A DNA stretch of 64,000 nt from CBDAQA01 sp965247815 (GTDB taxonomy: Bacteria; Planctomycetota; Phycisphaerae; Tepidisphaerales; Tepidisphaeraceae). The stretch spans positions 372,001 to 436,000 of the forward strand of contig CBDFHW010000015.1 in the NCBI GenBank assembly GCA_965247815.1, written 5' to 3'. The position numbers and the translations under genes were made by a program. Under the pieces are notes generated by a model that saw only the letters and a program-made list of their open reading frames with translations, did no database searches and was not told the origin of the DNA. Positions 27,310 through 36,130 of this stretch are shown here, in pieces (the first letter of the stretch is position 1; each line of letters begins with the position of its first letter).

Positions 27310-28647
27310 TTGAGCCGAGCATTCGTCAGCAACAATCAGGGGCCGGTCGACAAGCCCGCGGCGCGGTTTTCCGTTGCCTCTTTTTTCAAACGGCTGGGTC
27401 CGGGGCTGATCACCGGCGCGTCCGACGATGATCCCAGCGGTATAGCGACCTATTCCCAGGCCGGGGCCGTCTTCGGTTTTGGCCTGCTTTGGACGACGCT
27501 GTTTTCGCTGCCATTGATGGCTGCCATTCAGGAGATCTCCGCGCGGATTGGTCGTGTCACCGGTCGGGGAATCGCCGGCAATATAAGGGTTCATTATCCA
27601 CGCTGGCTTCTCTACCCCGTCGTGTTCCTTCTCGTCCTGACCAACACCGTAAATCTCGGTGCTGATCTCGGCGCGATGGGCGATGCGACCGCCCTGCTCG
27701 TCGGCGGGCCCGCCCGGTGGTTCTGCGTCGGGTTCGCCTTGCTCTGCGTCGGGCTCGAAACGTTCTCCTGTTATTCGACCTATTCCAGATTTCTGAAATG
27801 GCTGACTCTCGCGCTGTTCAGCTATGTCGCGACCGTTTTTCTCGTCCACGTCCCGTGGGTTGCTGCTATCCGCGGCCTGGTCATCCCGTCGTTCGAGCGG
27901 AACGGGGCGTATTGGGCGACCTTCATCGGCGTGCTCGGAACGACCATCAGCCCGTATCTGTTTTTCTGGCAGGCGTCGATGGAGTGCGAGGAAATCCAAG
28001 CGTCTCTCGGCGAGGCGTGCCTGCTCAAACAGCCGAAGCACGCCCGGGCCGAACTGCGGCGGATCCGCTTCGACACGTACTCCGGCATGTCGATCTCAAA
28101 TCTGGTCGCGTTCTTCATCATTCTCGCGGCCGCCGTCACCCTCCACGTGAACAAGATTACCGACATTCAAACGTCCGCGCAAGCCGCCGAGGCGCTTCGC
28201 CCGCTCGCGGGCCGGTTTACTTTCGTCGTATTTTCGATCGGCATCATCGGGACGGGGCTTCTGGCGGTACCGGTCCTGGCTGGGTCGGCGGCATATGCGG
28301 TCGGTGAAGCAATGCAGTGGCCGACCGGCCTTGACCGAAAGCCTCTGGCCGCGAAGGGGTTCTACACCGTTTTAACGACTGCAACACTGCTCGGCTTGGC
28401 AATGAACTTTCAATCCGTTCAGAAAATAACGCACTTGTCCCCGATCAAATCCCTTTACTGGTCGGCCGTTCTAAACGGCGTTGTTGCGGTGCCCGTTATG
28501 GTGGTCGTCATGCTGATGCACCAGAACCCGCAAGTGATGGGCGGATTCGTCCACCTGTCTCGCCGGTTAAAATACATGGGTTGGCTCGCGACGCTGGTGA
28601 TGGCCGCCGCGACGGTCGGGATGCTCGCGACGTTCCACCGTGAATAG
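27310..28647 (+). CDS. Nramp-family metal transporter with altered metal-site motifs
   Basis: A TTG at 27310, 25 bp after nadC, gives 445 residues and about 11 helices. The family is clear from GPGLITGASDDDPSGIATYSQ in helix 1 and IGVLGTTISPYLFFWQAS in helix 6. However, the canonical Nramp metal-site motifs D-P-G-N and M-P-H are replaced by D-P-S-G and S-P-Y. Known Nramp-related Mg2+ transporters differ from Mn/Fe Nramps in these positions, so Mg2+ or another hard cation is as likely as Mn/Fe. No ATG start is in frame nearby, so the start is inferred. Confidence 0.78.
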   Translation: MSRAFVSNNQGPVDKPAARFSVASFFKRLGPGLITGASDDDPSGIATYSQAGAVFGFGLLWTTLFSLPLMAAIQEISARIGRVTGRGIAGNIRVHYPRWLLYPVVFLLVLTNTVNLGADLGAMGDATALLVGGPARWFCVGFALLCVGLETFSCYSTYSRFLKWLTLALFSYVATVFLVHVPWVAAIRGLVIPSFERNGAYWATFIGVLGTTISPYLFFWQASMECEEIQASLGEACLLKQPKHARAELRRIRFDTYSGMSISNLVAFFIILAAAVTLHVNKITDIQTSAQAAEALRPLAGRFTFVVFSIGIIGTGLLAVPVLAGSAAYAVGEAMQWPTGLDRKPLAAKGFYTVLTTATLLGLAMNFQSVQKITHLSPIKSLYWSAVLNGVVAVPVMVVVMLMHQNPQVMGGFVHLSRRLKYMGWLATLVMAAATVGMLATFHRE

Positions 28648-28674
28648 TGATTGGATCGCAGTATAGTCAGCTTT

Positions 28675-29550
28675 ATGAATCACTCCGACATCCGACTCGG
28701 CACGGTAGCGCCTATGGACAAGGGCGCGAACTACATTCGCCAGATTCTGCCTCACGGGTTCGAAAGTTTTCAGATGTTCGCCTGGGAAAGGCTGCCCGAG
28801 ATCGACCTGCGACGAACCGCCGGTGAAATCCGCGAGACGATCGGCGACAAAGCGATCGTCAGTTCGCTGGCGATGTTCGGCAACCCGATCCAGAACGAAC
28901 AGACCGCGAAAGATTTTGCCCGGTGTATAGACGCCGCTAAGCACTTCGGCTGTGACATGGTCACCGGGTTCACCGGCGCGATCGACGGCAAAGCAGTAAC
29001 AGAGTCGTTACCGGCGTTCAAAAAACTCTGGACCGACCTGGCCAAGCGGGCCGAAGACGCGGGCGTGCGGATCGCGTTCGAGCACTGCGACATGGGCGGG
29101 ACCTGGGACCGCGTGGCATGGAACATCGCCCACGCGTCGTCGGCGTGGGAAATCCTGTTCAACGAAGTGCCGAGCCCCGCGATCGGCCTCGAATGGGAGC
29201 CGTGCCATCATCTCGGATCATTCGTCGACCCCGTTGCCCAGCTGCGCAAATGGCTGCCGCGGGTGTTTCACCTGCACGGCAAAGACGCGACTGTTGCCTG
29301 GGACGTGATCCGCGAATTCGGCATTCGCGGGGGCAAGCCGTACGTCTGGCACAGACATCCCGGGTTCGGCGATACCAACTGGACCGACGTGATTTCCGTC
29401 CTGCGGATGGGAAAATGGACCGGCAGCATTGATATCGAAGGCTGGCACGATCCGGTCTATCGCGACGATTTAGAGATGACCGGGCAGGTGCACGCGTTGA
29501 ACTATCTCAAGCGATGCCGCGGCGGGCCGTTCGTACCAAACCCACTGTAA
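28675..29550 (+). CDS. Sugar phosphate isomerase/epimerase (AP endonuclease 2-like TIM barrel)
   Basis: The 291-residue protein has the TIM-barrel pattern of the IolE/hydroxypyruvate-isomerase group, with metal ligands apparently in RIAFEHCDMGG, GLEWEPCHHLG, VFHLHGKDA and GSIDIEGWHDP. The substrate is unknown; relatives isomerise or epimerise sugars and inositols. It is 27 bp after the transporter and may be cotranscribed, but no functional link is obvious. Confidence in the fold is good, in the substrate none. Confidence 0.82.
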   Translation: MNHSDIRLGTVAPMDKGANYIRQILPHGFESFQMFAWERLPEIDLRRTAGEIRETIGDKAIVSSLAMFGNPIQNEQTAKDFARCIDAAKHFGCDMVTGFTGAIDGKAVTESLPAFKKLWTDLAKRAEDAGVRIAFEHCDMGGTWDRVAWNIAHASSAWEILFNEVPSPAIGLEWEPCHHLGSFVDPVAQLRKWLPRVFHLHGKDATVAWDVIREFGIRGGKPYVWHRHPGFGDTNWTDVISVLRMGKWTGSIDIEGWHDPVYRDDLEMTGQVHALNYLKRCRGGPFVPNPL

Positions 29551-29689
29551 TGTCGAATTGCGGCCAACTCAGAGTCGCATCACTGGCCGGATTCGCACCC
29601 TATATAAAAGTGAGCAGACCACCGGCAACAATTCTGCGCGCATGCCACCGACCGTGGTCGATTTTGCAGCCGTGCTGCTGCCACCCGGC

Positions 29690-30310
29690 TCATTGCGCGT
29701 CTTTCCCCTCGACGGCATCGTTCACTCGATCTTCGGCGGCCTGGGCAGCGGCTTCGGCGGTCGGATACTGCCCTAATTTGATCTGATCCGCGACCTCGGT
29801 CCATGCGTGCGCGACGTTGACATATCGCCCGCCGACTTCGTGAGGAGCGGCATTTTCCACGACGCGCGTGATTGCCGAGACGGGCAATCTCCAGTGCCCG
29901 TCTTGAAGGGTCAGGACGATCTTCGTGTGTCCTGAGTCGTCAAAGACCACGTCGGCCGTCTCTCCACGAATCGTGACCTTGGAAGATCGAATCAACGCAA
30001 CATCACGTTGCGGCCAGCGTTTCATTTCCCTGCCAGCGGCCTCTATCCCGAAATGATCGCCCAACGCCTGGTCGAACTTGCCTTGAGCGATCGCGATGTC
30101 TGCCACGAGCATAAGCTTAGAGTTCTGAGTAACGCCGTCGTCCACGCGAAGCGCACTGATTTTCTCCCGGTCGCCCGCCCGTGCGGCGGCAACTTCGGAA
30201 AGCAACACTGTCTTTGGATCATTCGAGTCAGACGCAGCAGCCGCCGGCATTGTGCCTCCCGAAAAAATAACGGACGCGATTAGAAACAATGGCAACAATT
30301 TTCGGCCCAT
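29690..30310 (-). CDS. Exported hypothetical protein
   Basis: From the ATG at 30310 the protein has 206 residues and a signal peptide (MGRKLLPLFLIASVIFSGGT, cleavage near PAAAA-S). The mature part contains two regular stretches: KVTIRGETADVVFDDSGHTKIVLTLQDGHWRLP, a small beta-sheet resembling the NTF2-like or lumazine-binding lipoprotein group, and a C-terminal helix TAEAAAQAAEDRVNDAVEG. No enzyme motif is seen. It is antisense to and separate from the isomerase. Function unknown. Confidence 0.55.
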   Translation of the reverse strand: MGRKLLPLFLIASVIFSGGTMPAAAASDSNDPKTVLLSEVAAARAGDREKISALRVDDGVTQNSKLMLVADIAIAQGKFDQALGDHFGIEAAGREMKRWPQRDVALIRSSKVTIRGETADVVFDDSGHTKIVLTLQDGHWRLPVSAITRVVENAAPHEVGGRYVNVAHAWTEVADQIKLGQYPTAEAAAQAAEDRVNDAVEGKDAQ

Positions 30311-30827
30311 AAATTGATCCCTGTCTGCGATCAGCAGTGCTCGAACTGGAACTGCGCAGTATTCGAGCACCGCAAGACCAGATTAAAGAAAACTCACGAT
30401 TTCCTTTGCAAATGCGCAGCTTTATTGCGAATTACACACTTCTAAGCATTCGTCACTTGTACAATAGGCGTTGTTTCGCCCGAATTTAACTCGACTGCCT
30501 TTTTGCGCAATTGATCAACATTGTTAGATCCTTGCCGCAACACTGCGAGATTACGTGGCAGTTCTGAAGCCGGCTGCATAACAGGTAAACCTTATTTTCT
30601 TTCGTGATCCAGAGACTCTAATCGTTCAAGCGACGAAATTAATGAACCCATTCGTTCGCTTTTACCGCTAGATATTGGACGTTTCTCTTAGACGCCGTGC
30701 GCCCGATCTTGTTCCAAAATGATGACGGCCTTCATATTGCTTTAGTGATCCGCAGTGAGGGCATGCGACGCCAACCGCGTAAGAAGTTATTGCCGGGACG
30801 ATTCCTCACTTCGTGTGGCAAAGAAAG
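30311..30827. other. Intergenic region, AT-richer than its surroundings
   Basis: About 500 bp between an exported hypothetical and the PEP-CTERM amidase has clearly more A/T than the flanking genes. No coding-like frame, tRNA, CRISPR or strong hairpin terminator was found. It presumably holds the promoters of both divergent genes, but I could not assign -35/-10 boxes. Confidence 0.5.
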
Positions 30828-32852
30828 ATGTTGATGGGTTCTGTAAAAAGTGACGGACGAATTGTGACGAAGCTGGCCGCCGGGGCGGCAGTTATTTCTC
30901 TTTTCAGTGGCGTAGTCCACGCCGATTGGAGCGTATACGACAAGAATATCGCGCAGCTCGAATCCGCATATACCGGTGGTCTTACTACCACTACGGATGT
31001 AGTGAATCAGTACCTGGCTCGGATCGCAACCTATAATAAGCACGGCGGCTACCAGGGCTCGCTGGGAGCTGGTGGCACTGGTATTAACGCGATCGCGCAG
31101 GTGAACCCAACCGTTCTCGCCGATGCCGCAGCCGTTCAACGACTAATCAATTCCGGAGCCACTAGCGCGCAATATCCGTTGCTGGGCGTGCCGATTATTG
31201 TCAAGAATTCATATGATGTTGCAGGATTAACCACGACAAATGGTGTCAGTGTGTTGAACGGTTCCGGGACAGCCGGGTCGACCACGGACAATCCAACGAT
31301 GGATGCTTTCTCGATTGCCAAGATCCGCGAGGCGGGCGGCATCATCATTGGGAAGGCAAACCTCAGCACGATGGCGTATTCGTTCGACGGGATCGACAAC
31401 GCCGGTGGAGTGGTGCTGAATCCTTACAATCCGAATCGAACGCCCGGCGGGTCGAGCTCTGGTATCGGCGCGGGCATCGCCAGCCAGTTCGCGATGCTCG
31501 GTATGGGCGGTGAGACCGGCGGTTCGATCCGTATTCCGTCGAATGCGAACTCCGACGTCGGTCTGAAGACAAGTGCCGGGCTGATCGACCCGAGCGGGAC
31601 TTGGCCGCTCACGCCGTCTCGCGACGTCGTCGGTCCGATTGCCAAGACCGTCACCGACATCGCGTACGCCATGAATGCGTTGGTAAAACCGAGTTCGACG
31701 AATCTGTTCGCGGGAACTCCGTACTACCCGACCACCGGTGCACAACCCGGGTCGATCGGGACCGGGCTCGGTGAAGGGACGGATTCCACCAGCAAAGGTG
31801 TGACGGCCGTCACCGGCACACGCCCGACCGACTACACCGCGTTTTTGAATCCGCACGCGCTTCAGGGGAAAGTGATCGCCGTCGAGAATGACGTTGTCGG
31901 GGTCGGCACGGCGTACGATGGCAACATCGCCGCTCCGGTGCAGACTGCCTTTCAGTCCGCTTTGAATGTCATGCGGGCCGAGGGCGCGACGATTGTTTAC
32001 GTCAACCTGCCGGCGACCGTCACGTACTACACCACGATCGGCAAGAGCACCGGCGCGACGACAACTGGTTTCCCGTACGCCTACCCGACGACGACCCCCG
32101 GCGGGACCACGCCCAGCAGCACGTGGTCGAGCTACGCCGCCGCATATTACTACGAGAAGGAAATCGAAAGCGAAAACGACCCGGTCATCCACAACCTGAA
32201 TGACTTCGCCGCCGCCCTGCTTGCAGGAAAGAATGCCGGCTCGGGGTCTAAATTCAGCACACTAAATAGTGCGTACACGAACATCTCCGCCCTTGCCGCA
32301 ATCTACAACGCTGGTAACGCGAAAGGTTTCGGCGACGCCAACAACGACGGCGTTCTCGACAACCCCGACGCGCAGACTGCGCTGCAGGCTTTCACGAGTC
32401 TTCGGCAAGACCAGTTCAACGCGTTCATGGATAACCCGCAGTCGTTCGATTCGACGATTTCGGTCACGCACATCGACGCGTTCACGGCCCCGACGTACGG
32501 CTCGGTCATGCCTTACATCGCATCGGCTCTGCGAACTTCGACGTACCCGACGGACCCGTATGCAGTGGCCGGGGGCGCGTCGCTGATCGATCGTTTCGAA
32601 GGGAACATCCTCGGCCTGCCCGCGCTCAGCGTGCCGGACGGCTACACGACCGACGGCACCCCGATGGGCCTTCAGTTCATATCGCGGCTCGACAGTGAAG
32701 CGCAGTTGATCGGCCTGGGTTACGATTACGAACAAGCCAGCAACATCCGGGTCGACCCGGACCTCAGCTTCGTTCCAGAACCGGGTTCGATGACTGTCAT
32801 GGTGGTCTTATCCGCGGTTTCGCTGATGAAACGACGCCGCTCGACGGTTTGA
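30828..32852 (+). CDS. Exported amidase-signature hydrolase with PEP-CTERM anchor
   Basis: The protein (674 residues from ATG 30828; GTG 30813 and ATG 30834 are other starts) has a signal-like segment (TKLAAGAAVISLFSGVVHAD). The amidase signature follows: catalytic lysine in GVPIIVKNSYDVAG, serines in PGGSSSGIGAG and GGETGGSIRIPSN. An insertion in mid-protein carries GDANNDGVLDNPD, an EF-hand/dockerin-like calcium loop. The C-terminus is a PEP-CTERM sorting signal: FVPEPGSMTVMVVLSAV followed by KRRR, for exosortase processing at the cell surface. It would hydrolyse amides outside the cytoplasm; the substrate is unknown. A hairpin terminator follows. Confidence 0.85.
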   Translation: MLMGSVKSDGRIVTKLAAGAAVISLFSGVVHADWSVYDKNIAQLESAYTGGLTTTTDVVNQYLARIATYNKHGGYQGSLGAGGTGINAIAQVNPTVLADAAAVQRLINSGATSAQYPLLGVPIIVKNSYDVAGLTTTNGVSVLNGSGTAGSTTDNPTMDAFSIAKIREAGGIIIGKANLSTMAYSFDGIDNAGGVVLNPYNPNRTPGGSSSGIGAGIASQFAMLGMGGETGGSIRIPSNANSDVGLKTSAGLIDPSGTWPLTPSRDVVGPIAKTVTDIAYAMNALVKPSSTNLFAGTPYYPTTGAQPGSIGTGLGEGTDSTSKGVTAVTGTRPTDYTAFLNPHALQGKVIAVENDVVGVGTAYDGNIAAPVQTAFQSALNVMRAEGATIVYVNLPATVTYYTTIGKSTGATTTGFPYAYPTTTPGGTTPSSTWSSYAAAYYYEKEIESENDPVIHNLNDFAAALLAGKNAGSGSKFSTLNSAYTNISALAAIYNAGNAKGFGDANNDGVLDNPDAQTALQAFTSLRQDQFNAFMDNPQSFDSTISVTHIDAFTAPTYGSVMPYIASALRTSTYPTDPYAVAGGASLIDRFEGNILGLPALSVPDGYTTDGTPMGLQFISRLDSEAQLIGLGYDYEQASNIRVDPDLSFVPEPGSMTVMVVLSAVSLMKRRRSTV

Positions 32853-32880
32853 TCGGCGTGTTAAAACTCTAAAGATAAGA

Positions 32881-32907
32881 GGCCGTCGCCAACGCGACGG
32901 CCTTTTT
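32881..32907 (+). terminator. Rho-independent terminator after the PEP-CTERM amidase
   Basis: Perfect 9-bp stem GGCCGTCGC / GCGACGGCC around a CAAC loop (32881-32902), followed by TTTTT. It lies 28 bp after the amidase stop codon on the same strand. It is one of the two strongest terminators seen in the window. Confidence 0.9.
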
Positions 32908-32958
32908 CGTTTGCGCGTGTAAGGCTGCGACAGCCCTAATCGCCAGTTTCCTTCCGGA

Positions 32959-33672
32959 TCAATCCAGCAAGTTCTCTTTGATCAGCTTCAGCACCCGCTT
33001 CTGCAGCTTTGCCTGGGTGAACGCGGCATACACCTTGTCGAGCGACGATTTGGGACGGAATAATTTGTAATGTACGCACCCGTGCGTGACCGCCAGCAGT
33101 TCCGGAACGACCTGAAACCGGCGGAGTCGAACTTTTTCGGTCGTATCAAACTTCACGTAATAGAGCGGGTCGTCTTCGTTGATCCGAATCGATTGTTCTG
33201 CTTCCGGCACTTCGTACGTACCCTGTAAAGGGCGCAGCCACTTGGAAATGTCGTACGCGGCCGGCACGTAGCAAAGCTTTGACTGCACTTCAGTGCGGTG
33301 CATATACGCAGGGTAAGTGGATAGCTGCACGGATTTTTCGCTGAAAAACAGCATGCGATGGTCGAACAGGATCGAGCGATAGGTCTTCCGCGTCGAGTGC
33401 AGATAAGAGAACAACTGGCCGGTCAATTTGGAATGTTCGTCCAGCGCCGTAAAGCCTTCAGGGCGGATGCCGACGTGCACGTCCAGCGTGCTCCGGACGA
33501 TGAACATGTTCTGCGAGTGCCGGTGAAATGCCGGGCAGGCGAAAAAATCGTGCGGGTTTTCCGGCCCCCGCTCCTTGACGAGATCCAGCAGAAGCGGGAC
33601 CGGCTCCTTGTAGAGCATGTTGTAGTCTGCGTAGACGTCCATCGGATAAACGGTCGACCAGAAAATGTCCAT
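32959..33672 (-). CDS. Unrecognised protein, possibly phage-like
   Basis: The 237-residue protein has no signal peptide, membrane helix or known motif that I can name. It starts MDIFWSTVYPMDVYADYNML, and the segment DFFACPAFHRHSQNMFIVRS resembles, from memory only, hypothetical proteins of T4-like cyanophages. It is rich in aromatic and basic residues, with a C-terminus of KLQKRVLKLIKENLL. An upstream GGGA supports the ATG at 33672. It is divergent from the acetate transporter. No integrase, capsid or other phage gene is in the window, so a single captured gene is only a possibility. Confidence 0.55.
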   Translation of the reverse strand: MDIFWSTVYPMDVYADYNMLYKEPVPLLLDLVKERGPENPHDFFACPAFHRHSQNMFIVRSTLDVHVGIRPEGFTALDEHSKLTGQLFSYLHSTRKTYRSILFDHRMLFFSEKSVQLSTYPAYMHRTEVQSKLCYVPAAYDISKWLRPLQGTYEVPEAEQSIRINEDDPLYYVKFDTTEKVRLRRFQVVPELLAVTHGCVHYKLFRPKSSLDKVYAAFTQAKLQKRVLKLIKENLLD

Positions 33673-33824
33673 AGTCCCATCTTTGGCGCTCTATTCGGGA
33701 ATTCCAATCGATTCCCGCGTGCTTCGATTGGCATTGATTCGGCACGGTTTTGACAGGGTGCGGCATCAGGGCTACACCTTCGACCAAGGCGACCCATCTA
33801 CGTCACAGGCACACGAGGAAATCA

Positions 33825-34424
33825 ATGAATACCCCCGCTCCCCTGGCCCACCGGCAAGAGTCGGCCAACCCCGCACCGCTCGGTCTTTTCGGCTTCGGCA
33901 TGACGACCATCCTGCTGAACGTGCACAACGCCGGTTTCTTTGACATGAACTCGATGATCCTCGCGATGGGGCTCTGCTACGGCGGGGTCGCGCAGGTGAT
34001 CGCCGGCGTTCTGGAATTCAAAAAGAGCAACACCTTCGGTCTGACCGCGTTCGTCTCTTACGGGTTCTTCTGGCTTTCACTGGTGCTGTTGATCCTGCTG
34101 CCCAGGACCAACTGGGTGCTCAAGGCCGACGACACGGCCATGGCCGTTTACCTTGCGACCTGGGGACTGTTCACCGCCGGATTGTTGATCGGCACATTCC
34201 GGCTCAGCGTCGCGCTGCAGGTCGTGTTCGGCAGCCTTACCGTCCTGTTTTTCATGCTCGCCGCCGGTGATCTTTACAACGCCGGCCCGGGGTTCAAACA
34301 TGCAACGGGGTTCGAGGGCATCTTCTGTGGACTGTCCGCGTTTTATACCGGTCTCGCGCAGGTGCTCAACGAACTGTATGGACGGACCGTACTGCCGCTG
34401 GGCACGGTAAAGCGGAATGCGTGA
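33825..34424 (+). CDS. satP: Acetate/succinate transporter, GPR1/FUN34/SatP family
   Basis: The start at 33825 (GAGGA upstream) gives 199 residues with six hydrophobic helices. The family signature N-P-A-P-L-G-L is present near the start (SANPAPLGLFGFGMTTIL), followed by NAGFF and the later GLSAFYTGLAQVLNE, as in SatP (YaaH). These proteins form hexameric channels for acetate and other small carboxylates. The lipoprotein that follows begins 10 bp after the stop codon, so the two are probably cotranscribed. Confidence 0.9.
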   Translation: MNTPAPLAHRQESANPAPLGLFGFGMTTILLNVHNAGFFDMNSMILAMGLCYGGVAQVIAGVLEFKKSNTFGLTAFVSYGFFWLSLVLLILLPRTNWVLKADDTAMAVYLATWGLFTAGLLIGTFRLSVALQVVFGSLTVLFFMLAAGDLYNAGPGFKHATGFEGIFCGLSAFYTGLAQVLNELYGRTVLPLGTVKRNA

Positions 34425-34434
34425 GGAGTCTGCC

Positions 34435-35265
34435 GTGCGAATCGTTTCAATTCTGACAGCCCTGACTTTTCTTTGCGGGTGCGTCTCGTCGGGACCGGTA
34501 AACCCGTCGTTTGCGGTGACCGCCGATGACGCACGAATGAGCTTGGACCGGGCGGCCTTGAGCCCGCAAAACCTCCGACGACCTTTGGTGATTGTGGGCG
34601 GTTTTGTCGACCCGGGGTTCGCGTCGAACATGCTCGACTGGAGCTTTCGTTCTTACACCGGCGACGCCCGCGTCATCGCGGTACCGCTTGTTTTCGATAC
34701 CGATTTCAAAGATTTTCGACGACGAATCATCGACGCGGTGCAGACCGCTTTTCCTTCGACCGACCCGGCGACGACGACCGAGGTCGACGTCATCGGTTTC
34801 TCGATGGGCGGGCTCGCCGCCCGGTATGCGGCCCAATCAGCACGGGGTGATGAACCGATCCGACGATTGCGAATCGCGAGGTTGTTCACGATCAGTAGCC
34901 CCTTGAGCGGCGCGGTTGTCACCGAGCACGCTCCTTCGCTGCTCGAACCGCTGCAGCAAAACATGCGGCCGGGGTCTGCCTTCCTGCGCGGCGTCGACCG
35001 GTCGCAGGTGATGACGGATTTGTATCCTGTTTATTCGTATGTCTGCCTCGGCGACAAGGACGTCGGCGAGAACTTCGCCGCCGTCCCGGGCCAGACAGCC
35101 TGGTGGGTCAGCTGCCCCATGTTTTTCCCGTCCCACGACTGGGCCATGCTGGACCCGCGGATCCGGGCCGACATTCTTCGCCGGTTGAACGACGCGATAC
35201 CGTTCAGCACGGACCCGCCGGCACCGGTGCCGGGCAAAGTCGGCGTTCACACTCGCGGAACGTGA
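34435..35265 (+). CDS. Alpha/beta-hydrolase lipoprotein
   Basis: A GTG at 34435, spaced correctly from GAGGAG at 34423-34428, gives 276 residues. The signal peptide ends in a lipobox (ILTALTFLCGC, cysteine about residue 16). A nucleophile elbow GFSMGG lies in VDVIGFSMGGLAARYAAQ, as in lipase/esterase-like alpha/beta hydrolases, and later FPSHDWAM may give the catalytic histidine. It is anchored in the envelope by lipidation. The substrate is unknown. An ATG at 34417 is an alternative start but overlaps the satP stop. Confidence 0.8.
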   Translation: MRIVSILTALTFLCGCVSSGPVNPSFAVTADDARMSLDRAALSPQNLRRPLVIVGGFVDPGFASNMLDWSFRSYTGDARVIAVPLVFDTDFKDFRRRIIDAVQTAFPSTDPATTTEVDVIGFSMGGLAARYAAQSARGDEPIRRLRIARLFTISSPLSGAVVTEHAPSLLEPLQQNMRPGSAFLRGVDRSQVMTDLYPVYSYVCLGDKDVGENFAAVPGQTAWWVSCPMFFPSHDWAMLDPRIRADILRRLNDAIPFSTDPPAPVPGKVGVHTRGT

Positions 35266-35327
35266 TCGCGACCTTCTGCTGAAATCGGCCCTTTTACGGT
35301 TTGGTCGTGCCCTAGGCGCGATGTCGT

Positions 35328-36110
35328 TCAGTCGTTCGGCAGCGAGATATTTCGGCTTGGTTGTGTCTGATTGAGCACCGCGTCATGTCCGGCGATTGCA
35401 TCCGACTTTCTACGCACTTGCGTCGGCAGTCGGTCGATCGGGATGCCGCGTTGCGCAGCGTATTGCGATAGCCAGCGGTCGCGCTGTTCGTCGGTCACCG
35501 GCAGCTTCGTCGTGCTGTACCAGAACTGAGCCAGGTCTTTGACGACCCAGCGGCCGCGGGTGAGCGGGTTGTTCATCTCGGCCACGCGTGCCATGTCGAT
35601 GAGCTTCGCGTCGAAGCCGGCCGGCGTGTCGCGGATCATGAAGTGGCAGAGATACAGGTCGCGATGGTGCAGCCGGGCGTTGTGCAACCGAGCGGCGAGT
35701 GCCGCGGTGGCCGGAAGGATCTGCTCGAAATCGGTGCCCCGCTCGACGAGTTTGTCGGCCGGTTGATACCCCGTCAGGTCGGGCAGAATGATAAAAGTCC
35801 GGCCATCAGGCAGACGCCCGTGCGCAGCAATCGGGGCGACAGGGATGCCTGCGTTCACCAGCAGCCGGTGGCCGGCGATTTCGCGGTCGGCGGTCGCGCC
35901 GGCGTGTGCGGGGTAACGCTTGACGTGAAAACGAACCTTCTCCCCCGTCGGGCGAACGTGATCCAGCGTCGCGTTTTCCCGGTCGGGCAGGGACCGCCAG
36001 ACGCGAACGCGCGGGTCTACAAACACGTCGACGGCGCGCATTCCAATTTCGCCGAATAACTGCCGGTATTCAGGGTCTATGTCGAAGATGAACGCGGCGG
36101 GTCGGGTCAT
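35328..36110 (-). CDS. Lipopolysaccharide core kinase-like protein (WaaP/InaA family)
   Basis: The 260-residue protein matches the protein-kinase-like fold of WaaP/InaA. An ATP-side segment KVRFHVKRYPAHAGATADRE carries the lysine, the catalytic loop is HHRDLYLCHFMI, and the metal aspartate is in AKLIDMARVAEMN. Such enzymes phosphorylate heptose or Kdo of the lipopolysaccharide core at the inner membrane. The acceptor here is not known. It starts 20 bp after purU, so the two are probably cotranscribed, though unrelated in function. LpxA and LpxK in the same window support lipid A-type glycolipids. Confidence 0.85.
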   Translation of the reverse strand: MTRPAAFIFDIDPEYRQLFGEIGMRAVDVFVDPRVRVWRSLPDRENATLDHVRPTGEKVRFHVKRYPAHAGATADREIAGHRLLVNAGIPVAPIAAHGRLPDGRTFIILPDLTGYQPADKLVERGTDFEQILPATAALAARLHNARLHHRDLYLCHFMIRDTPAGFDAKLIDMARVAEMNNPLTRGRWVVKDLAQFWYSTTKLPVTDEQRDRWLSQYAAQRGIPIDRLPTQVRRKSDAIAGHDAVLNQTQPSRNISLPND

Positions 36111-36130
36111 GATGCCGTCGGCAGCAGAGT

